Source of the DNA: Bog-532 sp963833835
Lineage (GTDB): Bacteria > Actinomycetota > Actinomycetes > Streptosporangiales > Streptosporangiaceae
DNA length: 64,000 nt
Assembly: GCA_963833835.1 (NCBI GenBank)
Contig: CAWHZI010000008.1
Coordinates: 992,001-1,056,000 of the forward strand
Direction of reading: 5' to 3'
The position numbers and the translations under genes were made by a program. Under the pieces are notes generated by a model. The model did no database searches. It was not told where the DNA came from and saw nothing but the letters and a program-made list of their open reading frames with translations. Positions 23,850 to 34,330 of the stretch are shown piece by piece. Positions within the stretch are counted from its first letter, which is position 1. Each line of letters opens with the position of its first letter.

Positions 23850-26474
23850 ATGGCCAGCAATTGGGCTCGGTTTTGGGCAGTTGACCTCCATGTGCATACG
23901 CCCGCATCAGGCGATGCCAGGGACGAAGATTTCGGGACTGCGGCAGACATCGTCCAAAAGGCGCTCGACGCCGGGCTCGATGCCATCGCCGTGGCGGACC
24001 ATAACACCGCAGCGTGGTGCGCTCAGATGGCACAGGCGGCTGAGAGCACTGACCTAGTCGTCTTGCCTGGTTTCGAGCTCAGCACACCCCAGGGGCATCT
24101 CTTGGGTATCTGGGAGCAGGGAACCGCCTCATCGACCATCGAGGATGTTCTCATCCGGGTCGGGATTGAGCGCGCCTACTTCGGCGACATGAACGTCATA
24201 GCGTCGAGGAGCATATCCGAGTGCGCTGCAGAGATCCGGGCCATGGCTGGTGTTGCGATTGCAGCCCACATTGACAAGGAACGCGGCATCCTCACGCAGC
24301 CAGTTCAGACACATGTGAACCAACTCTTGGCCGATCCGAGGATCTCAGCGTTCGAGTTTGTGCGCGCGGAAACACCGGCCAGGGTCGCCGCGAAGCTCGG
24401 CGGGACCCGATTCCCAGCTCTGCTCCAAGGTTCGGACGCCTACGACGCAGCGCTAAGCCGACACTCCGCGACAGGGATCGGGGTCCGCCGCACATGGATT
24501 AAGGCTGCCAGGCCAGACTTGTGCGGGCTCCGCTACGCGCTAGAGGACCCGGATCTGCGGGTGACACTGTTTAATCCCACGGTTGCCGCGCCGCACCCGA
24601 CGATTGACTCAGTCTCCATCTCGGGTGGGTTCCTCTCAGGTGCTTCACTCGAATTCAGCCCTGACTTGAACTGCCTCTTGGGCGGCACCGGCGCCGGCAA
24701 GTCATTGGTGCTTGAGGCGCTCCGGTTCGTCCTCGACCAGCAGGTCGACAAGGTGCTGTTCGCTACCATTCGCGATGAAGTTGACCGGCGGCTGGAGTCC
24801 GCCCTCTGCGAGGGCACGGAAGTGGCGGTCGAGATCAGCGCGTTGTCCGGCCGCTACCGCGTCAAGCGAACGTACTACTCGGCTGGCTCCAAGCCGTTGG
24901 TTCAGCAGGACGTCGAAGGCGAGTGGGTACAGGTCGGTCATACCGCATCTAGTCTTATGGCTATCGCGGCCTTTTCCCAGGGCGAGATACTTGAGTACGC
25001 CAGGCAGCCAGCTGGCCGGGTAGGTCTGGTGGATGCGAAGCTCGACCTGACCGAGAGCGACAAGCGCATCGCCAGCACTGAGTCCAAGCTGCATGTAAAC
25101 GGTGCCGATCTGATCGCCGCTCGCCGCAAGGTCCAGACCTTGACCGAACAGGCTGGTGAGGCAGAAAGACTCAAGGAACGAGAACTAGCGCTGTCGGCGC
25201 TTTTCGACGGCGATCTGGTTAAGGCTCAGGGACTATGGGCTACCGAGCAGGCCGCTATGACCGTCCTGGCTGAGGCGGTCGACGCGATCCGTTTCGACAG
25301 ACCGGGTTCGCCGGAACCAGCCACGCCCAAGATGAAACCCGAGCACGACGCACTGTTCACACGGATTCGGGCCGCCCAGGACGACTTCAAGACTGCCGTC
25401 AACGAGGCCGAGAAGCAGGTAACCGCTAGCCTTGCCAGTCTCAAAACTGCCGTGAAGAAGGTTAAGAGCGAGCTCGACGCAGAGTTCGAGAATTTCAAAA
25501 AACAGCTCGACGAGGCTCTCGAGAAATCAGGCGATACCTCACTTGCGAGACTGCGGCGCGAGCTGGAGACTGTCCAGACCAACCTGAGCAAGGCCGAAAG
25601 CGCCGCTCAGACGCTGAAGAACGAAGCTCAGCCCGAGCACGACCGGCTAAGCGAAGAGCGCGAGACGCTCTTGGCTGCGCTGAAGCAGGCACGCGATGAC
25701 CGGCGCATGCTGCGCAGGGCTCGCGTAGAAGAGCTCAACAAGAAGATGTCGGGCTTCGTCAAGATCGACATACCGAATAAGGGAGATACAGCCGAATTTC
25801 GGCAGGCGCTTAGTGTCCTCAAGGTCGGTTCACACCTACGCGAGCAGGTCCTCGACCTCATCGCCGACAATGTGCGGCCATACAAGCTCGTTCGCGCCCT
25901 CTGGAGCGGTGATATGTCGCATACGGGAACCCTGCCCCAAGGCGTGGCGGCGACGGACATTTCCCGCCTGCACACTAACGTAGCCGATCGCGATCTCTGG
26001 CAGTTGCTACTCGATGCCCAGTTCATCGACACTCCCGATGTCCTGAACGTTAAATTCCGAAAGCCGGAAAGCCAACAGTACGCCCGTATTGAAGACCTGT
26101 CGCACGGACAGAAAAGCACCGCAATCCTCGTAATTCTGCTCGCGGACGGGGAGAACCCAGTACTTATAGACCAGCCCGAGGACGCGCTTCACGCGCCGTG
26201 GATCGAGGAATATCTCGTTGACCGGCTCCGCGATCTCAGAGGTACGCGCCAGTACATGTTCGCAACTCGCAGCCCAGGGCTCGTGGTGAGCGCTGACTCT
26301 GAGCAACTGATCACCATGCGCGCTACTGCCGACAACGGCGAGGTTGAGGCATGCGGCTCGCTCGAGCGCCACGACCTTAACAGACTGGCACTTCACCACC
26401 TCGAAGGCGGCAAGACTCCGTTCGCGCGGCGAACCCGGAAGCTAGAAGTTTCGCTGACCGATGCGAACACTTGA
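23850..26474 (+). CDS. PHP-domain SMC/Rad50-like ATPase (TrlF-type)
   Basis: The product has 874 residues. Residues 1-230 form a PHP metal-dependent phosphoesterase: DLHVHTPASG, AIAVADHNT, LPGFELSTPQGHL, AAHIDKERG and LLQGSDAYD provide the metal ligands. Then an SMC-like ATPase: Walker A CLLGGTGAGKSLV near residue 280, a long coiled coil from about 400 to 620, signature DLSHGQKSTAILV near 755 and Walker B PVLIDQPEDALHAPW. The layout matches NCBI's TrlF family of AAA-like ATPases, many of which lie in defence islands. The ATPase would sense DNA or RNA and the PHP domain would cut a phosphoester. It is intact, 207 bases ahead of the HerA gene on the same strand, and may be an independent single-gene system or part of the neighbouring operon. 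Confidence 0.85.
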   Translation: MASNWARFWAVDLHVHTPASGDARDEDFGTAADIVQKALDAGLDAIAVADHNTAAWCAQMAQAAESTDLVVLPGFELSTPQGHLLGIWEQGTASSTIEDVLIRVGIERAYFGDMNVIASRSISECAAEIRAMAGVAIAAHIDKERGILTQPVQTHVNQLLADPRISAFEFVRAETPARVAAKLGGTRFPALLQGSDAYDAALSRHSATGIGVRRTWIKAARPDLCGLRYALEDPDLRVTLFNPTVAAPHPTIDSVSISGGFLSGASLEFSPDLNCLLGGTGAGKSLVLEALRFVLDQQVDKVLFATIRDEVDRRLESALCEGTEVAVEISALSGRYRVKRTYYSAGSKPLVQQDVEGEWVQVGHTASSLMAIAAFSQGEILEYARQPAGRVGLVDAKLDLTESDKRIASTESKLHVNGADLIAARRKVQTLTEQAGEAERLKERELALSALFDGDLVKAQGLWATEQAAMTVLAEAVDAIRFDRPGSPEPATPKMKPEHDALFTRIRAAQDDFKTAVNEAEKQVTASLASLKTAVKKVKSELDAEFENFKKQLDEALEKSGDTSLARLRRELETVQTNLSKAESAAQTLKNEAQPEHDRLSEERETLLAALKQARDDRRMLRRARVEELNKKMSGFVKIDIPNKGDTAEFRQALSVLKVGSHLREQVLDLIADNVRPYKLVRALWSGDMSHTGTLPQGVAATDISRLHTNVADRDLWQLLLDAQFIDTPDVLNVKFRKPESQQYARIEDLSHGQKSTAILVILLADGENPVLIDQPEDALHAPWIEEYLVDRLRDLRGTRQYMFATRSPGLVVSADSEQLITMRATADNGEVEACGSLERHDLNRLALHHLEGGKTPFARRTRKLEVSLTDANT

Positions 26475-26681
26475 TGCCACGACTGACACCACGGCAGAAT
26501 ACGACACATTGGCATCAGTGCGGGACTTATGGTAAGCCAGACCCCGGAAGTGATCCGTCAGTCCAAGATTCATACCGTTTTGCGCTGAATCGGCCTTGGC
26601 CTGGCAGCTGCCGAGGTTCAACCATTATAAGTCCATCCGCATCATTGTTTAATGCTTGAGGCGATTAGGCGGCCTGATTAG

Positions 26682-28501
26682 ATGGAGAGCGACAGTACAT
26701 CCGTGACCCCTAGCACCGATTTGTCAGCAAACTGTGTCGGCAGAGTACAGGGCCTGCTGGATTCCACCCCTCTGCTATGGCATGTCGCGGTGCAGGACAC
26801 GGCTTACCTCCAGCTTGATGATGTTGTTGTAACGGTTCGTGATGTACCCGGCCGCGGTTCGGTCACGACTTCTGGAATTGTCACTGATGTCTCCGCGCGG
26901 CACGAAGGCGCTAGCTTCGGCAGCGACGTGTTTCTCATATCAGACGGGATACTCCCGCCGCGGTTCAGGAGGTCGCCGAGGTTACGACCACCCGGGTCGA
27001 CCCGGAGCTCTACGTTCCGCCACGGCCTGGGGAGACAGTGCGCCGGGCCACCGGCGCTGAACGCGCCCGGGCATTGTACTTCGACCAGATGGAACACCGA
27101 ATTCCTGCGGGCTCCGGCCGCGATGGCGAAACTATTTATATCAATACGGAGTTCGTTGACGGGACTCGCGGCGCACACATATCAATCTCCGGAATTTCGG
27201 GGGTCGCCACCAAAACCTCATTTGCGCTATTCCTGCTGCATGCTATTTTTCGCGGGGACGCTCTGCGTAATTCGCACAATGCCAAAGCGCTTGTCTTCTC
27301 GGTCAAGGGCGAGGACCTGTTGTTCCTGGATCAGCCCAACCGCCGTTTGTCGGGTCCGGATGGAGATGCAATACGCGAGGATTACGCCCGTCTTGGCCTT
27401 CCGGCTGAGCCGTTCGCCTCAGCCGCGTTCTATGCTCCGCCGACTCCAGGAGACCGGACCGGACGTCCCAACGTAACCGGCAGGACCAGTGGCGTCACGG
27501 CATTCTGGTGGACCCTGCAGGAGTTTTGCGCCCGGCAGTACCTGCCGTACGTGTTCGCTGACGCCGAGGATGACCGGCAGCAATACACGATGGTTGTCAA
27601 CAACGTCACCAGCCGCCTGGCCCGGGAGGTCCAGCCAGCCGGTGAGGACGGCGCGGTAGCGATCGACGGTGCCGTCTGCCGGACCTACAGTGATCTAGTC
27701 GACCAAATTGCCGACCTGGTGACCGATGACGCCACGATGGCTTACTGGGCGGGCAATGGAATAGGCATCGGCACGATCAATGCGTTCCTGCGGCGGCTGC
27801 GATCCAGCCAGCGAGCTCTCAACGATTTGATTCGCGGCGACTTGCCGGACCCGTCTGGCACCAGCGGCCCCGCCGGCGCGGTCCGAGGCCGGGAAATCAC
27901 CACCGACGGTCAGCAAGTCACCGTGATCGACCTGCACAATCTGCCCGAGCGTGCGCAACGCTTCGTCGTTGGCGTCGTACTGGCTGCCGAAACCGCCCGA
28001 AAGGAGGCAGCGGGGCCAGGCAGTCTCCTGTTCACCATGATCGACGAACTCAACAAGTACGCGCCGCGCGAGGGGTCCAGCCCGATCAAAGAGGTACTAC
28101 TCGATATCGCCGAGCGCGGGCGCTCGCTAGGCATCATCCTCATTGGGGCACAGCAGACCGCAAGCGAAGTCGAACGAAGAATTATCGCCAACTCATCCAT
28201 CCGGGTTGTGGGCCGCCTGGACGCCGCCGAGGCGACCAGGCCCGAATACGGATTCCTTCCGGCAGGCCAGCGGCAACGGGCCACTATTGCCAAGCCCGGC
28301 ACCATGTTCATCTCCCAGCCGGAGATCCCGGTCCCGCTCGCGGTCGATTTCCCCTTCCCTGCCTGGGCGACGCGTGAGGGCGAAGCCGACACGGCCACGA
28401 TTCGGGCCCCAGGGTCACCAGAGAATGAAACATCAGTGTCACCGGGGCGCATGCTGTCGCGGGTTCCTTTCGCCCCTGACGATGACCAGCCGCCATTCTG
28501 A
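26682..28501 (+). pseudogene. HerA-like DNA translocase, one frameshift
   Basis: From ATG 26682 the first frame encodes the N-terminal HAS-barrel-like domain (VGRVQGLLDSTPLLWHVAVQ, LQLDDVVVTVRDVPGRG). Near 26960 the reading moves by one base (CCG-CGG where CC-GCG is expected) into VQEVAEVTTTRVDPELYVPP and the ATPase domain. That domain has a P-loop GISGVATKTS, Walker B FTMIDELNKYAP, and RSLGIILIGAQQTASEVE with an arginine region RVVGRLDAAEA. HerA forms a hexameric ring that pumps DNA and, in archaea, works with NurA, Mre11 and Rad50, all of which follow here. Length if repaired is about 605 residues, normal for the group. The P-loop has Thr where Gly usually precedes Lys. Confidence 0.85.
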
Positions 28502-28589
28502 TGCTGCCCGACACATCGATATCAATGACGTGCACGGCCCCGATCAGGATCGCTTTAACTACAGCGACGGGCAAGCTCAGGAGGCCATC

Positions 28590-29777
28590 ATGAAGTTCCT
28601 GCACACCTCCGACTGGCATGTCGGCAAGACTCTCAAAGGTCACAGCCGCCTTGACGAACAAGAAGCGGTCCTGAGCGAAATCGTCGGGCTGGCCAGAAAG
28701 AATCAGGTCGACGCCGTCCTAATCGCCGGTGACCTGTACGATTCCGCCGCGCCCAGTGCCGACGCGCAGCGCGTCCTCATCAAGACGCTGCTGGCCCTCG
28801 CCGACAGCGGGGCAGAGGTCATCGCCATGGCGGGCAACCACGACTCACCTGGCATGCTCGACGCCTACCGGCCACTTGCCGAGCACGCCGACATCACTTT
28901 GATCGGTCAGCCCCGCGCCGCCGACCGCGGTGGCGTCGTCACCTTCACTGCCCGAAGTACCGGTGAAACCGTCAACGTGGCCGTACTGCCATTTCTGTCA
29001 CAGCGCTGGGCGATCCGGGCCGCCGACCTGCTGACCCAGACTCCGGCCGAAGCCGCCAGCAGCTACGACCAGCAAATCCGGGAATTGCTCGCCCACCTCA
29101 AAACCGGATTCACGGCCGACGCGGTGAATTTGGTCATGGCCCATCTCACCGTCTCCGGAGCGGTGCACGGCGGCGGAGAGCGTGCCGCGCAAACCATCTT
29201 CGAGTACTGGGTGCCTGCTTCTGCCTTCGGGACCGAACCGCACTACGTCGCGCTCGGTCACCTCCATCGTCGCCAGACCTTGCCTGCGAGCTGCCCTGTC
29301 GCCTACTGCGGATCGCCCATCTGCGTTGACTTCGGCGAACAGGACAACACCCCAGTGATCGTCCTGGTGGAGGCCACACCAACTACTCCCGCTCGCGCCA
29401 TCGACTTGCCAATAAATGCCGAGCGCCGGCTCCGGACCGTCCGTGGCACCATCGACGCGCTCGCGGCTGTGGCCGAGGAATTCGGCAATTCGTTCCTGCG
29501 CGTGTATGTGACCGAACCGGCGCGCGCCGGGCTACGTGATGACGTCCTAGCGCTGCTGCCGAATGCGCTGGAGATCCGTATCGACCCAGAGTTCGCCGAA
29601 ACTGTCAGCGCCGCTAGAGCTGCGCCCAGGCCCAACCGATCACCGAGTGAGCTGTTCAGCGACTACTGCGCCCACAGGGGTGTCGATGACGCTCGTGTCC
29701 GGGCCTTGTTCGACCAGTTGCACGATGCGGTAACCGGCGCCGACGACGCCACGCTCAGCGAGGGGACCGACGCCTGA
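28590..29777 (+). CDS. Mre11/SbcD-like nuclease
   Basis: The product has 395 residues and the five phosphoesterase motifs in order: HTSDWHVGKTL at residue 5, LIAGDLYDSAAP near 45, AGNHDSPGML near 80, VMAHLTVSGA near 180 and YVALGHLHRRQ near 215. These bind two Mn ions in Mre11/SbcD, which cuts DNA ends as a complex with Rad50/SbcC. ATG 28590 has AGGAGG 5 bases upstream; the frame is open further 5' only as noise over the HerA end. Its stop overlaps the Rad50 start by one base (TGATG). The gene is intact, unlike its partner. Confidence 0.92.
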   Translation: MKFLHTSDWHVGKTLKGHSRLDEQEAVLSEIVGLARKNQVDAVLIAGDLYDSAAPSADAQRVLIKTLLALADSGAEVIAMAGNHDSPGMLDAYRPLAEHADITLIGQPRAADRGGVVTFTARSTGETVNVAVLPFLSQRWAIRAADLLTQTPAEAASSYDQQIRELLAHLKTGFTADAVNLVMAHLTVSGAVHGGGERAAQTIFEYWVPASAFGTEPHYVALGHLHRRQTLPASCPVAYCGSPICVDFGEQDNTPVIVLVEATPTTPARAIDLPINAERRLRTVRGTIDALAAVAEEFGNSFLRVYVTEPARAGLRDDVLALLPNALEIRIDPEFAETVSAARAAPRPNRSPSELFSDYCAHRGVDDARVRALFDQLHDAVTGADDATLSEGTDA

Positions 29778-32700
29778 TGCGCCCCATACGCCTGGACATG
29801 GACGGGTTCGCCTCGTTCCGAGACAAGACCATCCTCGATTTCACCGACACCGACTACTTCGTTCTTGTCGGCGCGACCGGTGCGGAAAGTCCACAATCAT
29901 CGACGCGATCACCTTCGCCCTTTACGGCACCGTGCCGCGCTGGAACGACCAGCGGATAATCACCCCTGCACTCGCTCCGACAGCCACCCGAGGCGTCGTC
30001 CGGCTTATTTTCGACGCCGATGGGCAGCGTTACGCCGTCGCCCGCGAAGCGCGCCGGAGCAGCAGGAAAACCTCGCGCGTGTCCATGCACGCCTCGCGCC
30101 TTGAGCGACTGCATGACCCCGGCGAACTTGATGGCGAAGGCGACGTGCTCGCGGCCGACTCCGAAGTCACAGGAGCCATTGAACACCTGCTCGGCCTCAG
30201 CTACGACCACTTCACTCGTGCGTCGCTCTGCCACAAGGCGAATTTGCTCAGTTCCTGCACGCCAAGGCCAGCGAACGGCAGGACATCCTGTCCAGCCTGC
30301 TCGGATATCAGCTTTATGACCAGCTTCAGTCACGCGCCAACAGTCTCGCCCGCGACAGACGGGCCAGGGCAAAGCGCTGGAGGAGACCCTCGCTACCTAC
30401 GTCGACGCCACCGAACAGCAGGTGAGCAAGCTCGATAGCCGCGCCAGCCAGCTGACCCAGTTGCAGACCTGGCTTTGCAACGTCGGGCTCGTGAACCTGG
30501 CAGAGGCCGCTCAAGCGGTCACCGACACCAGTGGCCGTCTTACCGAACTGACCACCCAGCAGCAGGTCCTGGCCACCGTCCAGGTACCGCCCGACGTCGG
30601 TTCCCTCGATGCGCAACTCGCCTCCGTAACGGCGCGCTCGCTGAAGCGGCCGGGATTATCAGGCTGCAACGACATTGGAAAATAAAGCTGCACAGAAAGT
30701 CCGGATTTTCCGGCCTCGGCATGAGCTCCTCGCGTTGCGCCAGCACTGGGAAGAGCTCGCCAAAGCTGACTCCGATCTACCCGGCCTCGGAACCGAGGTA
30801 AACGAGGCAAAGATCGCCCACAGCCAGGCAGAGGAAGCGACGGCGCGGGCCGAGCAGACTGCTGAGCAGTCGCGAATAGCTTCCGATAAAGCCGCAGCCT
30901 CGGCGGATCGGCCCTGCAGGCCGTCGGTTCGGTGTCCGAGCAGGTTGCTGCCCTGGCCGCTATCGACATGCCCGATGACTTGGGGGAACTGAGCACCGCA
31001 CTCGCCGCCCTGCGCACGCGCCGGCAGGAACTGCAAGCCGAGACGGACACTGCCGAGGACGCCTACGCCACGGCCAGTGCTGTGCTGCAGTCCGCACCCT
31101 CGGAAGCCGCACTCAGCGCCGGTAGGCAGCTCTCGACTGCCATCCACAATGCCCTGACCACCGACCAGGCTAGCTGGGATCAACGCGACGAAACCGCCAG
31201 CGCGCTTGCCGCAGCAGACGCTTCAGCCGTCACCGCTGCCGCCACACTCAAGGAGGCCCATACTGCCCTGGAAGAAGCCCGGCTTGCCGACGAAGCCGGA
31301 GCCTTGCAGGTCCACTTGATAACCGGCCAGCCGTGCCCGGTCTGCGAGCAGCCGGTCGCTACCATACCCGCGGGGCACGACACCAGTCACATCGCCACTG
31401 CGGAACGAGAGCTCAATGCTGCCCAGTCCAGTTCCAACCAGGCGGCGAAGAAGCATGCCGACCTAGACCGCAGGTACCAGGCAGCTACCGCAACGCGAGC
31501 CGAGACGTTGCGGCATGTTGACTCTGATCGCGTTAGCTTGTGCACTGCTTTGCGCGATATCCGTTCCGCTGATGATCAACCCCAGGCGACGGCCGGTCCC
31601 GACGCGGCGACGCTTCTGACGACGCTCAGCAGCCCGATAACCCCCAGCGTCACCCGTGACGATCTCAGCAAAGCCGCTGCCGCCGCCGCGCAAGCTCAGC
31701 ATCTGTTCAGGGCAGCTCAAGAAAGCCGCGCGGCATTGCAGCAAGCAGTGCGCGCCGCTGATACTCGCAGAAGCAACGCCAGCGGCGCCCGCCGCGCTTA
31801 TGACCGGGAGAGCGTCGAGCTGGATGGCCGCAGTCAGGCTGCCCGGCACAGCGCTCCAGAAGGCCAGAGACACTGTCGCCAGCCTCGGCGCGCCCAGTGC
31901 CGATACCGCCGATCTGACTTCGGCCTGGGAATCCCTGACGCGATGGGCTTCCGCCGAACACGCCACCCGGGACGCTCAACTCCCCGCGCTGCGCGAAGCG
32001 GTGTCGTCCGCGGCCAAGGCCGCGGACGCAGCGGAAGCAGAGCATGCTCAGGCTTCCCGCGATCTGAACCAGCTCCGGGAAAAGCAGCACACTGCCGCGA
32101 CCGAGCTTGCCCGGCTTACTCAGATCCGCAACCAGCTAGTGATACGCCAGCAGGATCTGAGGGCCTTGGTCTCGGCGCAGCCGGATAGCGAGGAGGTCGC
32201 AGGGCTTATCGCCGAGCTGGATAACCTTGAGACAGCTGCTAACACGGCGCGAGACGCCCTCTCCGAAGCCCGCCATGCTCACGCCCAAGCGCAGGAGACG
32301 GCGGACGCAGTCAGTTTGCTTGCCCAGGAGAGCCGGACGAAGCTGGGCGCCATGCGGGATCCACTGATTCAATATGGCGCGCCGACGATAACTGGGGACG
32401 CTCTCGCCGCGGCATGGGCCCAGCTTGACAGCTGGGCCAAAACAACGCGGGAAGCACTCGTCACCGATATCGCCAACACCAGAGACGTTGCTAACCGTGC
32501 CGAGGTGAAATATCAGCAGGCCGTCACAGCGCTCAACAACGCCATCGCACAGGCCGAACTGCCATTGCCGAACGTGGGTATCTCGGCTAACGATCTCCAC
32601 ACTGGCGTCATTCGAGACGTCGCCGATTCGGTCGCGACCGCCCGCAGTGCTGCTGAGAACATCGCTGGCCGGTTCCACGAGCGCGAGCGCTTGGTAGAGC

Positions 32701-33233
32701 AGAAAGACGCGGCAACGGAGCAAGCGCAAGTCGCCAGCACCCTCGCCAGCCTGCTCCGCTCGGATGCCTTCCAGGCGTGGCTGCTGGAGAGCGCCCTCTC
32801 CTCCCTGGTCGCCGATGCCTCCGACCTGCTCCTTGAAATGTCGTCCGGACAATTCGAACTGCGGGTTCGCAATAAAGATATTGAGGTCATCGACCATAAT
32901 GATGCTGACTCGACCCGGCCAGTTCGAACGTTGTCTGGCGGAGAAACGTTTCAGGCATCTTTGGCACTTGCGCTCGCCCTCAGCAGGCAGGTGTCAGCCC
33001 TCGCGGCGTCGGGCGCTGCCAAGCTTGAATCGATCTTCCTGGATGAAGGTTTCGGCACCCTGGACGAAACCAGCCTGGATGTCGTTGCGGCCACACTAGA
33101 AAACCTGGCCGCAACCGGAGAACGGATGGTTGGTGTCATTACGCACGTTTCTTCTCTCGCCGACCGAATACCAGTTCGCTTCCAAGTCACCCGTACCGGG
33201 GCTAAATCACATATCGAGCGGATCAGCGCATGA
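29777..33233 (+). pseudogene. Rad50/SbcC-like ATPase, at least six frameshifts as sequenced
   Basis: Pieces from all three frames together make a Rad50/SbcC of about 1150 residues. The N-terminus MRPIRLDMDGFASFRDKTIL leads to the P-loop, where GATGA-GKSTIID is broken by one missing G near 29885. A Q-loop block (LPQGEFAQFLHAKASERQD) follows in another frame near 30228. Coiled-coil blocks change frame near 30375, 30660, 30905 and 31850. The zinc hook is CPVCEQPV near 31340. The C-terminal half from about 31850 is one clean frame with signature TLSGGETFQASLALALALS and Walker B LESIFLDEGFGTLDE. Its end overlaps NurA by 4 bases. It should bridge and open DNA ends with Mre11, but as written it cannot be made whole. 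Most shifts fit single-base deletions. Confidence 0.85.
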
Positions 33234-34330
33234 CTTATCCCGCACCGCCGACAGCCGCCAAGGCAAACCGGGAGATGAAATTCTCAGTCGATGCTTGGGA
33301 CGTAAGTTATGGTACTGCCCTAAATCTTGAGGAAGAGGATCTGCCTTCCTCTGTCGCTCGAGTTGAAACAGACGTAGAGGTACCCGCAAGTCAATGGGCC
33401 CCCATCCCAGTGCGGAGCGACGTGCCGCATCCGTCCACAGTGTTGTTCGTTGATGGAGTCCGCCGTATCGACGCTCGCGTCTGGATCGACGACTCGCCCG
33501 TGATCGGTAACGGTTCTTTGAACTCAGGTCAGGTGTCGACCGCGTCGATGGCGGTGTGCGCCTCCTACGCTGCCGGAGTCGTCTGCTGCTGCGAGAACGC
33601 TGGTCGCCGGCAGGCGCACCTGCTTACCGAAGAGATCCGCCGGGGCTTGTTCACCACCGCCCCCCACGCCACCAGTATTGCGACCACAGCCGGTACCTAT
33701 CAAGCTCGGCACACGGTCGGCAAAGACACTGTCCCCCTGGGGCTCACTCTCTCCAACGCACTGCAGCAGGCTCTGGGAGAGATCGAGGTAATTACGGCCG
33801 CAGCCGCTCGTTCGTCACTCTCCCAGGCTGCGGAACACGCCGAATTCATGCCTCACGACGGGCACCGATTCAACGACGACTTGCTGGTTATCGACGGACC
33901 TTTGCGTAACCGGACTCATCTATCTCGGGCAATCGGATTTATCAAGAGTCACCGGGCTGGTTACCTTCCACCTGAGCTGAATCAGGTCGTCGCCTCGCTC
34001 ACCGCAGGGGAACGCACGCCCGTATTCTTGATGGGCACCTCATGGGAACGCCACGCCTGGTACCTGCGACTGCCGTCCACTCCCGATGTGCCTGGCGCAC
34101 CTTGGGCGGGGGTCGTACGCTGCGAGGCAGCGACCGATCTGTCGGTCACCCAGCTCACTGCGCTAGCAAACCTGTCTCAGGCTGTACTGTGCCGCTATGC
34201 GTCCGTCGCCTACAAGGATTCCCGTGCTCCACAAAATTTGACCCCGATCGCCGGGCTGGAGAAAACACTCCGGCACCGGCTTGGCGATACGAGGGTTCTT
34301 TACCGTGCGCTATGCCAGGCGGCTTACTAG
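33230..34330 (+). CDS. NurA-domain 5'-3' nuclease-like protein
   Basis: The product has 366 residues. NurA motifs are seen: VLFVDGVRRIDARVWI near residue 65 (metal-binding Asp), LLVIDGPLRNRTHLSRAIGF near 225 (second Asp) and a C-terminal TSWERHAWYLRLP. The fold is RNase H-like; NurA in archaea resects the 5' strand when driven by HerA. The gene is intact, its start overlaps the Rad50 stop (ATGA), and it closes the operon begun by HerA. Its last 21 bases overlap the 3' end of the convergent helicase gene. NurA is rare in bacteria, mostly in Deinococci, some thermophiles and scattered islands. Confidence 0.8.
   Translation: MTYPAPPTAAKANREMKFSVDAWDVSYGTALNLEEEDLPSSVARVETDVEVPASQWAPIPVRSDVPHPSTVLFVDGVRRIDARVWIDDSPVIGNGSLNSGQVSTASMAVCASYAAGVVCCCENAGRRQAHLLTEEIRRGLFTTAPHATSIATTAGTYQARHTVGKDTVPLGLTLSNALQQALGEIEVITAAAARSSLSQAAEHAEFMPHDGHRFNDDLLVIDGPLRNRTHLSRAIGFIKSHRAGYLPPELNQVVASLTAGERTPVFLMGTSWERHAWYLRLPSTPDVPGAPWAGVVRCEAATDLSVTQLTALANLSQAVLCRYASVAYKDSRAPQNLTPIAGLEKTLRHRLGDTRVLYRALCQAAY

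Noticed and set aside
23669..23884. 71-codon frame before the PHP-SMC gene
   Set aside because: Low-complexity Arg-rich product, no ribosome site and overlap with the PHP-SMC start.
26471..26659. 62-codon frame after the PHP-SMC gene
   Set aside because: No domain, no ribosome site and composition like non-coding sequence.
29777..33233. Programmed ribosomal frameshifting in Rad50
   Set aside because: Six or more separate shifts, one inside Walker A, with no slippery-site pattern.
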